NCBI GenBank assembly: GCA_003483745.1
Contig: DMYD01000060.1
Span: 1 to 6,394 of the forward strand
Direction: 5' to 3'
Length of the DNA stretch: 6,394 nucleotides
Source: Roseburia sp.
GTDB taxonomy: Bacteria; Bacillota; Clostridia; Lachnospirales; Lachnospiraceae
Shown in pieces: positions 1-6,275 of the stretch. Every line of letters starts with the position of its first letter. The first letter of the stretch is position 1. A program made the position numbers and the translations under genes. Under the pieces are notes generated by a model that saw only the letters and a program-made list of their open reading frames with translations, searched no databases and was not told where the DNA came from.

Positions 1-68
1 CACAAACTTTGGGATACTCCCCTTCTTTATATGGTACCGTTCATTCTGGTGTTGTTAAACTCCTTTAA
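1..68 (+). pseudogene. Upstream fragment of the carbohydrate ABC permease, first membrane segment, out of frame with the rest
   Basis: Reading from base 1 in frame 1 gives a hydrophobic stretch containing LLYMVPFILVLLNSF, which matches the first transmembrane helix and the following NSFK step of MalG-type sugar permeases. The frame then fails at TTTAACAG (about 64-71). Adding one A there would read NSF-KQKRDIIKNPF and join smoothly to the long frame that follows. The true start of the gene lies before the window. I infer this piece and the next entry are one gene split by a one-base deletion or a sequencing error. Confidence 0.7.
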
Positions 69-707
69 CAGAAACGTGATATCATCAAAAATCCATTTTC
101 CTTTATCACGGAAAAAGGATATACACTTGCAAACTATACAAAAGCATTTGAAAAAATGGAGTTTGTGAAAGCGTTTGGAAACTCCCTGTTTATTACAGGC
201 TTAAGCACATTGCTGGTCATCATTTTTGCATCCATGGTGGCATATTACTTTACCCGTGCAAAAAATACATTTTCCAGAGTATTCTTTGCATTAATGGCAG
301 CGTCCATGGTCATTCCATTCCAGGCGATCATGATCCCGTTAGTTTCCATTTACGGTTCCGGACTTCATATGTTAAACCACAGACTGACACTGATCTTTAT
401 GCATACCGGATTTGCGATGAGTATGTCGGTATTCATTTATCAGGGATTTATCAAGAGCGGTATCCCGCTTTCACTGGAGGAGGCGGCATATCTGGATGGA
501 TGTACCAATGTACAGACATTTTTCAAGATTGTATTTCCACTGTTGAAACCGACCACAGCAACCCTTGTGATCTTAAATGTACTGGCATTCTGGAACGACT
601 ATCTGCTTCCTTCACTGGTACTTACTGTTGCCCCGATTCTGGTATTATATCTGTTCCTGCAGAAAGAAATCATTGATGGCGTGGTAGCCGGTGCGGTGAA
701 ATCATAA
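69..707 (+). CDS. Carbohydrate ABC transporter permease, MalG/MsmG type, damaged (5' frameshift and internal deletion)
   Basis: Inner-membrane permease subunit of a binding-protein-dependent sugar importer (family known for maltose, raffinose and multiple-sugar uptake). The frame is open from base 69 (QKRDIIKNPFSF...), so the ATG at 156 is an internal Met, not a natural start. Numbering from that Met, hydrophobic helices lie at about 9-31, 42-64, 77-97 and 133-150. The EAA loop that contacts the ATPase is clear at 109-132 (EEAAYLDGCT...FPLLKP). The end, GVVAGAVKS, is the usual C-terminus. Between LVLT (157) and PILVLYLFLQ (160 on), the usual periplasmic loop and first half of the last helix, about 30 residues, are absent, so the product should be non-functional. 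Corrected length is about 235 residues in the window against about 275-285 for the family. Partner subunits (second permease, binding protein) would lie upstream. Class is certain; the substrate is inferred from neighbours. Confidence 0.88.
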   Translation, partial: QKRDIIKNPFSFITEKGYTLANYTKAFEKMEFVKAFGNSLFITGLSTLLVIIFASMVAYYFTRAKNTFSRVFFALMAASMVIPFQAIMIPLVSIYGSGLHMLNHRLTLIFMHTGFAMSMSVFIYQGFIKSGIPLSLEEAAYLDGCTNVQTFFKIVFPLLKPTTATLVILNVLAFWNDYLLPSLVLTVAPILVLYLFLQKEIIDGVVAGAVKS

Positions 708-715
708 GTAGAAAT

Positions 716-719
716 GGAG
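716..719 (+). promoter_or_regulatory. Ribosome binding site for gtfA (decides start 726)
   Basis: GGAG lies six bases before the ATG at 726. An in-frame ATG at 714 overlaps this site and has no good site of its own, so 726 (MKKLENKCML...) is the better start. It sits only 18 bases after the permease stop, consistent with one transcript. Confidence 0.6.
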
Positions 720-725
720 ATTGAT

Positions 726-1046
726 ATGAAAAAGTTGGAAAACAAATGTATGCTGATTACTTATTCGGATTCGATGGGACATAATCTGGCAGACTTAAAC
801 GAGATCTTAGATAAATATTTTAAAGATGCAGTAGGCGGTATCCATATCCTTCCGTTCTTCCCTTCTTCAGGAGACCGGGGATTTGCACCGATGGATTACC
901 ACAAAGTCGATCCGGCATTCGGAGACTGGAATGATGTGGAACATTTAGCAGAAAAATATTACCTGATGTTTGATTATATGATCAATCATATTTCAGCGCA
1001 GAGCCCATATTACAAAGACTTTCTGGAGAAAAAGGATGCGTCTTGA
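726..1046 (+). CDS. gtfA: Sucrose phosphorylase, N-terminal fragment (frameshifted)
   Basis: First 106 residues of a GH13 sucrose phosphorylase (sucrose + phosphate to glucose-1-phosphate + fructose, cytoplasmic). Diagnostic blocks recalled from the GtfA family are MLITYSDSMG (9-18), DAVGGIH (34-40), LPFFPSSGDRGFAPMDYH (42-59), FGDW and EKYYLMFDYMINHIS (76-90); DYMINH is GH13 conserved region I. The frame stops with TGA at 1044-1046. Removing one T at 1043/1044 continues the protein as ...KKDAS-EYHDLFIRYKDFW in the next frame, so this is the front half of a broken gene rather than a short protein. An ATG at 714 would add four residues. As it stands the fragment lacks all three catalytic residues and cannot be active. 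Confidence 0.88.
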   Translation: MKKLENKCMLITYSDSMGHNLADLNEILDKYFKDAVGGIHILPFFPSSGDRGFAPMDYHKVDPAFGDWNDVEHLAEKYYLMFDYMINHISAQSPYYKDFLEKKDAS

Positions 1047-1899
1047 GTATCATGACCTGTTCATCCGCTACAAAGATTTCTGGGAAAATGGGGAGCCGAC
1101 CGAGGAGCAGGTGGATGCAATCTACAAGAGAAAACCGCGTGCGCCGTATGTGGAGGCACATTTTGCAGACGGAACATCTGAAAAAGTATGGTGTACGTTT
1201 GATGAGGAACAGATTGATATCAACTGTAAATCTGAGACGGCAAAACGCTTTATCCGCGATAACTTAATGACGTTGTGTGAACATGGCGCTGCAATGATCC
1301 GCCTCGACGCATTTGCCTATGCGACCAAAAAAGCCGGAACAAGCTGCTTTTTCATTGAGCCGGATGTATGGGAATTCTTAAAAGAGTGTGAGGATATCGT
1401 AAAACCTTACGGTGTGATACTTTTACCGGAAATCCATGAACATTATACGATGCAGGAGAAGATTGCAAAAGAAGATTACTATGTATACGATTTTGCACTT
1501 CCAATGCTGCTCATCAATGCTTTATACTATGGACAGACACAGTATTTGAAACACTGGTTTGAAATCTGTCCGCGCAAACAGTTTACAACACTTGATACGC
1601 ATGACGGAATCGGTGTGGTAGATGTAAAAGATCTGCTGCCGGATGAGGAAATTGAACGCACAAAAGAAGAAATCGATGCGGAAGTAAAACGTCCGGTTGT
1701 GGCAGAACTTCTGCGCATGATGGAATTTCGTAATTCACATCCGGCATTCAACGGAACGTTTGAACTGGAAACCTGTGACGATGATAAACTTGTGATCGTG
1801 CGAAAGAAAGGCAATGAATGGGCAAAGCTTTCCGCTGATTTTAAGGCGAAGAAATTTGAGATCACTTATACAGAGGACGGAGAAGTTCACACGTTTTAA
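1036..1899 (+). CDS. gtfA: Sucrose phosphorylase, C-terminal fragment with an internal deletion
   Basis: Remainder of the same sucrose phosphorylase. True homology starts at GAG 1045 (EYHDLF); the ATG at 1036 is fortuitous and reuses bases of the front half. Catalytic residues of the family are visible, numbered from 1036: nucleophile D91 in RLDAFAYA, acid/base E132 in LLPEIHEHY, transition-state Asp D190 in TLDTHDGIG. After LLPDEEIERTKEE (ending about 212) the chain jumps to IDAEVKRPVVAELL, which in the family lies about 90 residues further on. The missing part covers the end of the barrel and substrate loops (the region of NLDIYQIN and QAFAPGIPQVYYVG). Frame-corrected, the whole gene codes for about 390 residues against about 480-490 for the family, which fits that loss. 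The tail (NSHPAFNG...) is the normal C-terminal domain. Activity is not expected unless the break is a sequence error. Confidence 0.86.
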   Translation: MRLEYHDLFIRYKDFWENGEPTEEQVDAIYKRKPRAPYVEAHFADGTSEKVWCTFDEEQIDINCKSETAKRFIRDNLMTLCEHGAAMIRLDAFAYATKKAGTSCFFIEPDVWEFLKECEDIVKPYGVILLPEIHEHYTMQEKIAKEDYYVYDFALPMLLINALYYGQTQYLKHWFEICPRKQFTTLDTHDGIGVVDVKDLLPDEEIERTKEEIDAEVKRPVVAELLRMMEFRNSHPAFNGTFELETCDDDKLVIVRKKGNEWAKLSADFKAKKFEITYTEDGEVHTF

Positions 1900-1937
1900 A
1901 GATTTTGAAGTACTATTTTAAAAGGAAAAATATCCGT

Positions 1938-1943
1938 AGGAGG
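1938..1943 (+). promoter_or_regulatory. Ribosome binding site of the GH32 gene
   Basis: A full AGGAGG lies nine bases before the ATG at 1953, inside the 53-base gap after gtfA. The strong site suggests good translation of this gene independent of the broken gene before it. Confidence 0.75.
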
Positions 1944-1952
1944 TTGTAGGAC

Positions 1953-3557
1953 ATGGAAAAAGAAATATGCATTAAAAAAGGGTGGCTGCTTATTCCAGTC
2001 TGTGCCGTGTATGGCGAGTTACCATTTGGCGGGGCAAAAAACAACCGTATGCTTGAGATATTCTGCCGGGAGAAAAACGGCGAAACAAAGCTGTTTGAAT
2101 TTCAGATTCCGGCAGGGCAGACAGAGGATGAAACATACCCTGTCAGTTATTATGCCCGTTTTCCGGTAAAGCAATTTACCGATAAAACACTAATTCTAAG
2201 AGGGGATCTTGGGAGGGCTTTCTTTGACGGAATCAGAAATGAGGACGTACCTGCAGCGGAGAAGAAATATTTCTGCAATGGTCAGGGTGAGGCTTTCCGC
2301 CGCCCTTCGATCCATTTTACACCGCAGACCGGATGGATGAATGATCCGAATGGTCTTGTGTATGCAGATGGCGTGTATCAGTTATATTTCCAGCATAACC
2401 CATTCGATGTACAGTGGGAAAATATGAGCTGGGGACATGCCGTGAGCAAAGATTTGCTGCACTGGGAACAGAAGGATGACGTGCTTTTCCCGGATGAGAC
2501 CGGAACGATGTTTTCCGGAAGCGGCATTGTAAACGATCGTAAGATGCTTGGACTGCCGGAAAATGCACTGGTATTTTTCTATACGGCAGCCGGAAATAAT
2601 AATAAATGGAGCAGAGGAAAGCAGTTTACCCAGCGTGTTGCATACAGCACCGATGGCGGAGAATCACTCCATAAACTTGACAAAGGTGTGTTGCCGACTG
2701 TCTGTAAAGAAAACCGTGATCCGAAGGTGTTCTGGCATGAAAAGAGCAACGCCTATATCATGACACTGTGGTTGGAGGAAAGCGACTTTGGCATTTTCCG
2801 TTCCACGGATCTGTTAAACTGGGAGCAGACCGACCGGCTGACATTCAAAGAAGCGTGGGAATGTCCGGATCTGGTATGTCTGAAAGATGAAAAAGGAAAT
2901 GAAACCTGGATGTTCTGGAGTGCAGATGGTTACTACTTCTGGGGTGACTTTGATGGATTTAAGTTTCAGACCGACGGCGTGCGTCATGCGGCATACATCA
3001 ACAAGATGGCTTATGCGGCGCAGACTTACAGCAATACAGGGGATCGTGTGATTTCGGTTCCGTGGTTAAGGCTGCCAAACCGGGGAAGAAATTATACCGG
3101 GGCGATGGGATTGCCGAGAGAATTTTCTGTTGCATATAAGAATGGTGAAAAGGTGCTGAGACAGGAACCGGTCAGGGAGTATGAAAACAGTAAAAAACTG
3201 GTGTATGACAGTACGGAAAATACGTTTCAGTGGAAATTTGGGCAGGACACGGCAACAGAAATTCAGATTACCCGTGCACAGTCAGAGGACATTTTAAGTG
3301 CCCGAATCAACCAGAAATTTAATGTTGTATACAATGCAAAAACTGGTGAGTTAAAAGCCGATGAGGAAACAGTTTCGATAGGTGCCGGAATCCGTGATTT
3401 TTCTCTGCTTTTTGATGACGTGATTCTTGAAGTGACTGCGGATTGTGGTACAATCATAGGTATATTCGAACTGCCTGAAGTTGCAGAGAAATTTTGTGTG
3501 GAAAAGGGCAGCATGGAGAAGATACAGGTTTTCGTGGAGGAAGTATGGCAACCTTAA
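1953..3557 (+). CDS. GH32 beta-fructosidase (intracellular sucrose/fructo-oligosaccharide hydrolase)
   Basis: Intact 534-residue glycoside hydrolase family 32 enzyme, which hydrolyses terminal beta-fructosyl bonds in sucrose, raffinose-type sugars or fructo-oligosaccharides. The three family motifs are present: WMNDPNG with nucleophile D131, NRDPKVFW with the stabilising Asp D256, and EAWECPDLV with acid/base E303. The five-bladed propeller runs from about 115 to 400 and a C-terminal beta-sandwich from about 420 to 534. Residues 1-110 form an N-terminal extension (ICIKKGWLLIPVC...) before the catalytic domain; it looks like the small beta-rich domains seen in some levanase-like GH32 proteins, but I cannot name it firmly. 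There is no signal peptide, so the enzyme acts in the cytoplasm on imported sugar. With an ABC importer rather than a PTS next door, unphosphorylated substrate is more likely than sucrose-6-phosphate. Start 1953 follows a perfect AGGAGG. Its last 13 bases overlap the regulator gene. Confidence 0.93.
   Translation: MEKEICIKKGWLLIPVCAVYGELPFGGAKNNRMLEIFCREKNGETKLFEFQIPAGQTEDETYPVSYYARFPVKQFTDKTLILRGDLGRAFFDGIRNEDVPAAEKKYFCNGQGEAFRRPSIHFTPQTGWMNDPNGLVYADGVYQLYFQHNPFDVQWENMSWGHAVSKDLLHWEQKDDVLFPDETGTMFSGSGIVNDRKMLGLPENALVFFYTAAGNNNKWSRGKQFTQRVAYSTDGGESLHKLDKGVLPTVCKENRDPKVFWHEKSNAYIMTLWLEESDFGIFRSTDLLNWEQTDRLTFKEAWECPDLVCLKDEKGNETWMFWSADGYYFWGDFDGFKFQTDGVRHAAYINKMAYAAQTYSNTGDRVISVPWLRLPNRGRNYTGAMGLPREFSVAYKNGEKVLRQEPVREYENSKKLVYDSTENTFQWKFGQDTATEIQITRAQSEDILSARINQKFNVVYNAKTGELKADEETVSIGAGIRDFSLLFDDVILEVTADCGTIIGIFELPEVAEKFCVEKGSMEKIQVFVEEVWQP
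3536..3540 (+). promoter_or_regulatory. Ribosome binding site for the LacI regulator, inside the GH32 coding end
   Basis: GGAGG (followed by AA) sits four bases before the ATG at 3545 and lies within the last codons of the GH32 gene. It decides the start of the regulator: upstream in-frame ATGs exist (for example 3494) but would add residues before the fixed LacI-family N-terminus. The arrangement favours translational coupling. Confidence 0.7.
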
Positions 3558-4522
3558 AGGATGTGGCGAAGGAGACAGGACTGACGGTAAGCACTGTTTC
3601 CCGCGTACTGAATAATCGTGGATATATCAGCGAAGAAACAAGAAAAAAAGTATATGAGGCGATGAAGAAACTCAATTACCGTCCGAATGAGGTGGCGCGT
3701 TCTCTCTCAAAGCAGACGACCAATACCATCGGTGTGATCGTGCCGCATATCAGACACCCATATTTTGCGGAACTGATCAGCAATTTAGAGAGTCAGGCAT
3801 ATCATCACGGACACAAGATTTTGCTGTTTAACTCCCAGGAGAAAAATGAAAAAGAATGGGAGTACATGGAAATGTGTACCAGTAACCGTGTGGCGGGAGT
3901 CATTCTCTGCAGCGGAACGGTTGGCGTTGAGAAATTTACCGGACTAAATGTCCCGTTGATCACGATTGAGCGTTATCTTGAAAATGGAACAGCAGAGGTG
4001 GAGTGTGACAATGAGCAGGGGGGACGCCTTGCTGCACAGCATCTGATCGACTGCGGCTGTAAACATCTGATCCATATCAGCGGTGTTCATGAGACTGCCA
4101 TGCCGGCAGATGAGCGTGCGGTTGGTTTTCGTGCGGTGTGTGAAAAACAGAATATTTCTTATAAGATCGCAGATACCACGGCGTTTGAGTATAATCGTCT
4201 CGAATACCATCAGATTCTGGAAAAACTGTTAAAGGAGAATCCGGACACAGACGGAATTTTTGCCAGCAGTGACCTGATCGCTGCACAGCTTCTTCAGGTA
4301 TGCCATAAGTTAAATATTGATGTCCCGTCACAGATGAAGATTGTTGGTTTTGATGATGTCAATATTGCTTCTTTGACGACACCGCCGATCACAACAATTC
4401 ATCAGCCGATCAGAGAGATGGCAAAGATGGCAGTGGAACTGCTTGTCCGTTCCGGCAATGGGGAACTTGTGCCGAACCGTACCACTCTGCCGGTATCACT
4501 TGTAGTAAGGGAGACAACTTAA
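3545..4522 (+). CDS. LacI-family transcriptional regulator, ScrR-like
   Basis: 325-residue sugar-responsive DNA-binding repressor. The N-terminal helix-turn-helix is textbook: MATLKDVAKETGLTVSTVSRVLNN (1-24), followed by RGYISEETRKKVYEAMKKLNYRPNEVARSL (25-54), including the hinge helix with its minor-groove Leu at the end of ARSL. The LNNRGYIS signature recalls ScrR-type sucrose regulators. Residues about 60-325 form the periplasmic-binding-protein-like effector domain, opening with TIGVIVPHIRHPYFAEL; SDLIAAQLLQV, KIVGFDDV and TTIHQPIREMAKMAVELL are typical conserved blocks near the C-terminus. The start is set by the GGAGG at 3536, and the first 13 bases overlap the GH32 gene. Lying inside the operon it probably controls, it is likely autoregulated, with sucrose or a product as inducer (inferred). 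I could not find a convincing operator in the short gaps; the main promoter is probably upstream of the window. Confidence 0.93.
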   Translation: MATLKDVAKETGLTVSTVSRVLNNRGYISEETRKKVYEAMKKLNYRPNEVARSLSKQTTNTIGVIVPHIRHPYFAELISNLESQAYHHGHKILLFNSQEKNEKEWEYMEMCTSNRVAGVILCSGTVGVEKFTGLNVPLITIERYLENGTAEVECDNEQGGRLAAQHLIDCGCKHLIHISGVHETAMPADERAVGFRAVCEKQNISYKIADTTAFEYNRLEYHQILEKLLKENPDTDGIFASSDLIAAQLLQVCHKLNIDVPSQMKIVGFDDVNIASLTTPPITTIHQPIREMAKMAVELLVRSGNGELVPNRTTLPVSLVVRETT

Positions 4523-4552
4523 TTTAATATGTATATGAGCCAGATGTATAGC

Positions 4553-4558
4553 AGGAGG
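4553..4558 (+). promoter_or_regulatory. Ribosome binding site of the GH13 gene (decides start 4568)
   Basis: AGGAGG lies nine bases before the ATG at 4568. In-frame ATGs at 4529, 4535 and 4544 lie before this site and would add up to 13 residues not typical of the family, so the protein should begin MEEKKWWKEAVVYQIYP. Confidence 0.75.
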
Positions 4559-4567
4559 GAAAATCCT

Positions 4568-6250
4568 ATGGAAGAAAAAAAATGGTGGAAAGAAGCGGTA
4601 GTCTATCAGATCTATCCGCGCAGTTTTATGGACAGCAATGGTGATGGCGTCGGCGATCTTCGCGGCATTAAGAGCCGGCTGTCTTATTTAAAATTATTAG
4701 GAATTGATGTGATCTGGTTATCCCCGGTCTATCAGTCCCCAAATGATGATAATGGATATGATATCAGTGATTACAGGGATATCATGACGGAGTTTGGTAC
4801 ATTAAAAGATTTTGATGAAATGCTTGCCGAGGCACACAAACTTGGAATTAAGATCGTCATGGATCTGGTTGTCAACCACAGTTCCGATGAGCACCAGTGG
4901 TTTGTGGAGAGCAGAAAGAGCAAAGATAATCCATATCGTGATTATTATATCTGGCGCGACGCAAAAGACGGAAAAGAACCGAATAACTGGGGATCCTGTT
5001 TTGGCGGATCAGCTTGGGAGTATGATCAGACGACAGATATGTATTATCTTCACATGTTTTCCAAAAAACAGCCGGACCTCAACTGGGAAAATCCAAAACT
5101 CAGACAGGAAGTCTATGACATGATGACCTGGTGGGGCGAGCGTGGAATTGACGGATTCCGTATGGATGTCATTACGATGATATCAAAAGATCAGCGTTTC
5201 CCGGATGGAATCGTGCATGGCAATGAAAAATACGGGGATTCTTCCCCATATGTCAACAATGGCCCACGTGTGCACGAGTATTTAAAGGAGATGAATCAAA
5301 AGGTAATCTCCAAATTTGACTGGATGACGGTTGGCGAGGGCGCAGGGGCAGGTGTCGAGGATGCAAAACGCTATGCCGGGGCAGACCGGGGCGAACTCGA
5401 CATGATTTTTACGTTTGAGCATGTCAATCTCGGACAGACACAGTATGGAAAATGGAGTGACGGCAGTTTTGATCTGGTGGAACTCAAAAAGGTATTTGAA
5501 AAATGGGAGGATGGACTCGAAAGTGTGGCGTGGAACAGCCTTTACTGGGATAACCACGATCAGCCGAGAGCCGTGTCAAGATTTGGAAATGACAGTGAAG
5601 AGTATCGTGAAATTTCTGCAAAAATGCTTGCAACCTGTCTGCATTTTATGAAGGGAACACCTTATATTTATCAGGGTGAGGAGCTCGGAATGACAAACCG
5701 TAAATGTAAGGATTTTTCGGAATTTCGTGATATTGAGATCAAGAATGCATATCGGGATTTTGTTGGTGGCGGTATTTTAGATGCGGAAACCATGTTAAAA
5801 TTTGTCAATGCTATCGGCCGTGATAATGCAAGATTTCCGATGCACTGGGATGACAGCGACAATGCGGGATTTACGACGGGTACACCTTGGATTTCTGTCA
5901 ATGAGAATTATAAAAACATCAATGCGGCAGCGCAGATAAACGATCCGGATTCCGTATTTTCTTATTATAAAAAGCTCATTGAACTGCGTCATCAGATGGA
6001 AATCATTGTGTATGGTGTATACGAGAGCAAAGCGTTAGAACACCCGGATATGTTTGCGTACACCAGAACACTTGGAAATGAAAAACTGTTTGTAGTCTGC
6101 AATTTCAGGGAGCAGGAGATGGATTTTGCCCTGGAGGACGGTTTTACCGGGGAAGAAGATGTTCTGATCAGCAATTATAAAGATGTTATTCGAAATGAAA
6201 ATGGAATTCATTTAAGACCATACGAGGCAAAAGTATTTTATCGGAAATAA
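4568..6250 (+). CDS. GH13 oligo-1,6-glucosidase / alpha-glucosidase (DexB/MalL type, GH13_31)
   Basis: Intact 560-residue cytoplasmic alpha-glucosidase that releases glucose from the non-reducing ends of short alpha-glucosides. The start of the barrel is WWKEAVVYQIYPRSF (6-20), followed by a calcium-loop motif DSNGDGVGDL (22-31). The four GH13 conserved regions are DLVVNH (99-104), GFRMDVI with nucleophile D200, TVGEG with acid/base E257, and WDNHDQPR with stabilising D331. Val at 201, directly after the nucleophile, is the residue linked in this subfamily to alpha-1,6 preference (Thr or Ala favour alpha-1,4). A long loop after D200 (about 204-235, with FPDG and KYGDSSPYVNNGPRVHEYL) resembles isomaltase-type enzymes acting on short substrates, rather than dextran glucosidases that have a shortened loop. 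The usual RTPMQWD block reads RFPMHWD here. The beta-domain fills about 480-560. Likely substrates are isomaltose and related oligosaccharides; exact specificity is inferred. Confidence 0.93.
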   Translation: MEEKKWWKEAVVYQIYPRSFMDSNGDGVGDLRGIKSRLSYLKLLGIDVIWLSPVYQSPNDDNGYDISDYRDIMTEFGTLKDFDEMLAEAHKLGIKIVMDLVVNHSSDEHQWFVESRKSKDNPYRDYYIWRDAKDGKEPNNWGSCFGGSAWEYDQTTDMYYLHMFSKKQPDLNWENPKLRQEVYDMMTWWGERGIDGFRMDVITMISKDQRFPDGIVHGNEKYGDSSPYVNNGPRVHEYLKEMNQKVISKFDWMTVGEGAGAGVEDAKRYAGADRGELDMIFTFEHVNLGQTQYGKWSDGSFDLVELKKVFEKWEDGLESVAWNSLYWDNHDQPRAVSRFGNDSEEYREISAKMLATCLHFMKGTPYIYQGEELGMTNRKCKDFSEFRDIEIKNAYRDFVGGGILDAETMLKFVNAIGRDNARFPMHWDDSDNAGFTTGTPWISVNENYKNINAAAQINDPDSVFSYYKKLIELRHQMEIIVYGVYESKALEHPDMFAYTRTLGNEKLFVVCNFREQEMDFALEDGFTGEEDVLISNYKDVIRNENGIHLRPYEAKVFYRK

Positions 6251-6263
6251 GATCTGTACGGAA

Positions 6264-6269
6264 AGGGGA
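6264..6269 (+). promoter_or_regulatory. Ribosome binding site of the last gene
   Basis: AGGGGA lies six bases before the ATG at 6276, in a 25-base gap after the GH13 gene. It supports 6276 as a genuine gene start even though the frame is soon interrupted. Confidence 0.55.
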
Positions 6270-6275
6270 CGGATT

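Noticed and set aside
166..179. TGAAAGCGTTTGGA resembles a catabolite (cre/CcpA) site
   Set aside because: It lies inside the permease coding region at codons for VKAFG, a conserved protein stretch; two of the consensus bases near the 3' end differ, and no promoter is nearby.
1043..1267. Small + frame overlapping the gtfA break
   Set aside because: The composition is that of a shifted reading of gtfA; the gtfA frame carries the conserved residues.
1527..1865. Open frame on the - strand opposite gtfA
   Set aside because: Low-complexity Ser/Arg-rich translation, no family resemblance, wholly antisense to a recognisable gene.
1900..1952. Possible promoter (TTGAAG, 17 bases, AAATAT) in the gap before GH32
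   Set aside because: The -10 match is poor and the AT-rich gap would give such matches by chance; the spacing fits an operon interior.
4523..4567. Terminator or operator between lacI and GH13
   Set aside because: No stem followed by a T run and no clear palindrome in the 45 bases; only the ribosome site is convincing.
4812..5123. Second + strand open frame inside the GH13 gene
   Set aside because: It is a shadow of the conserved GH13 frame, without a ribosome site or protein features.
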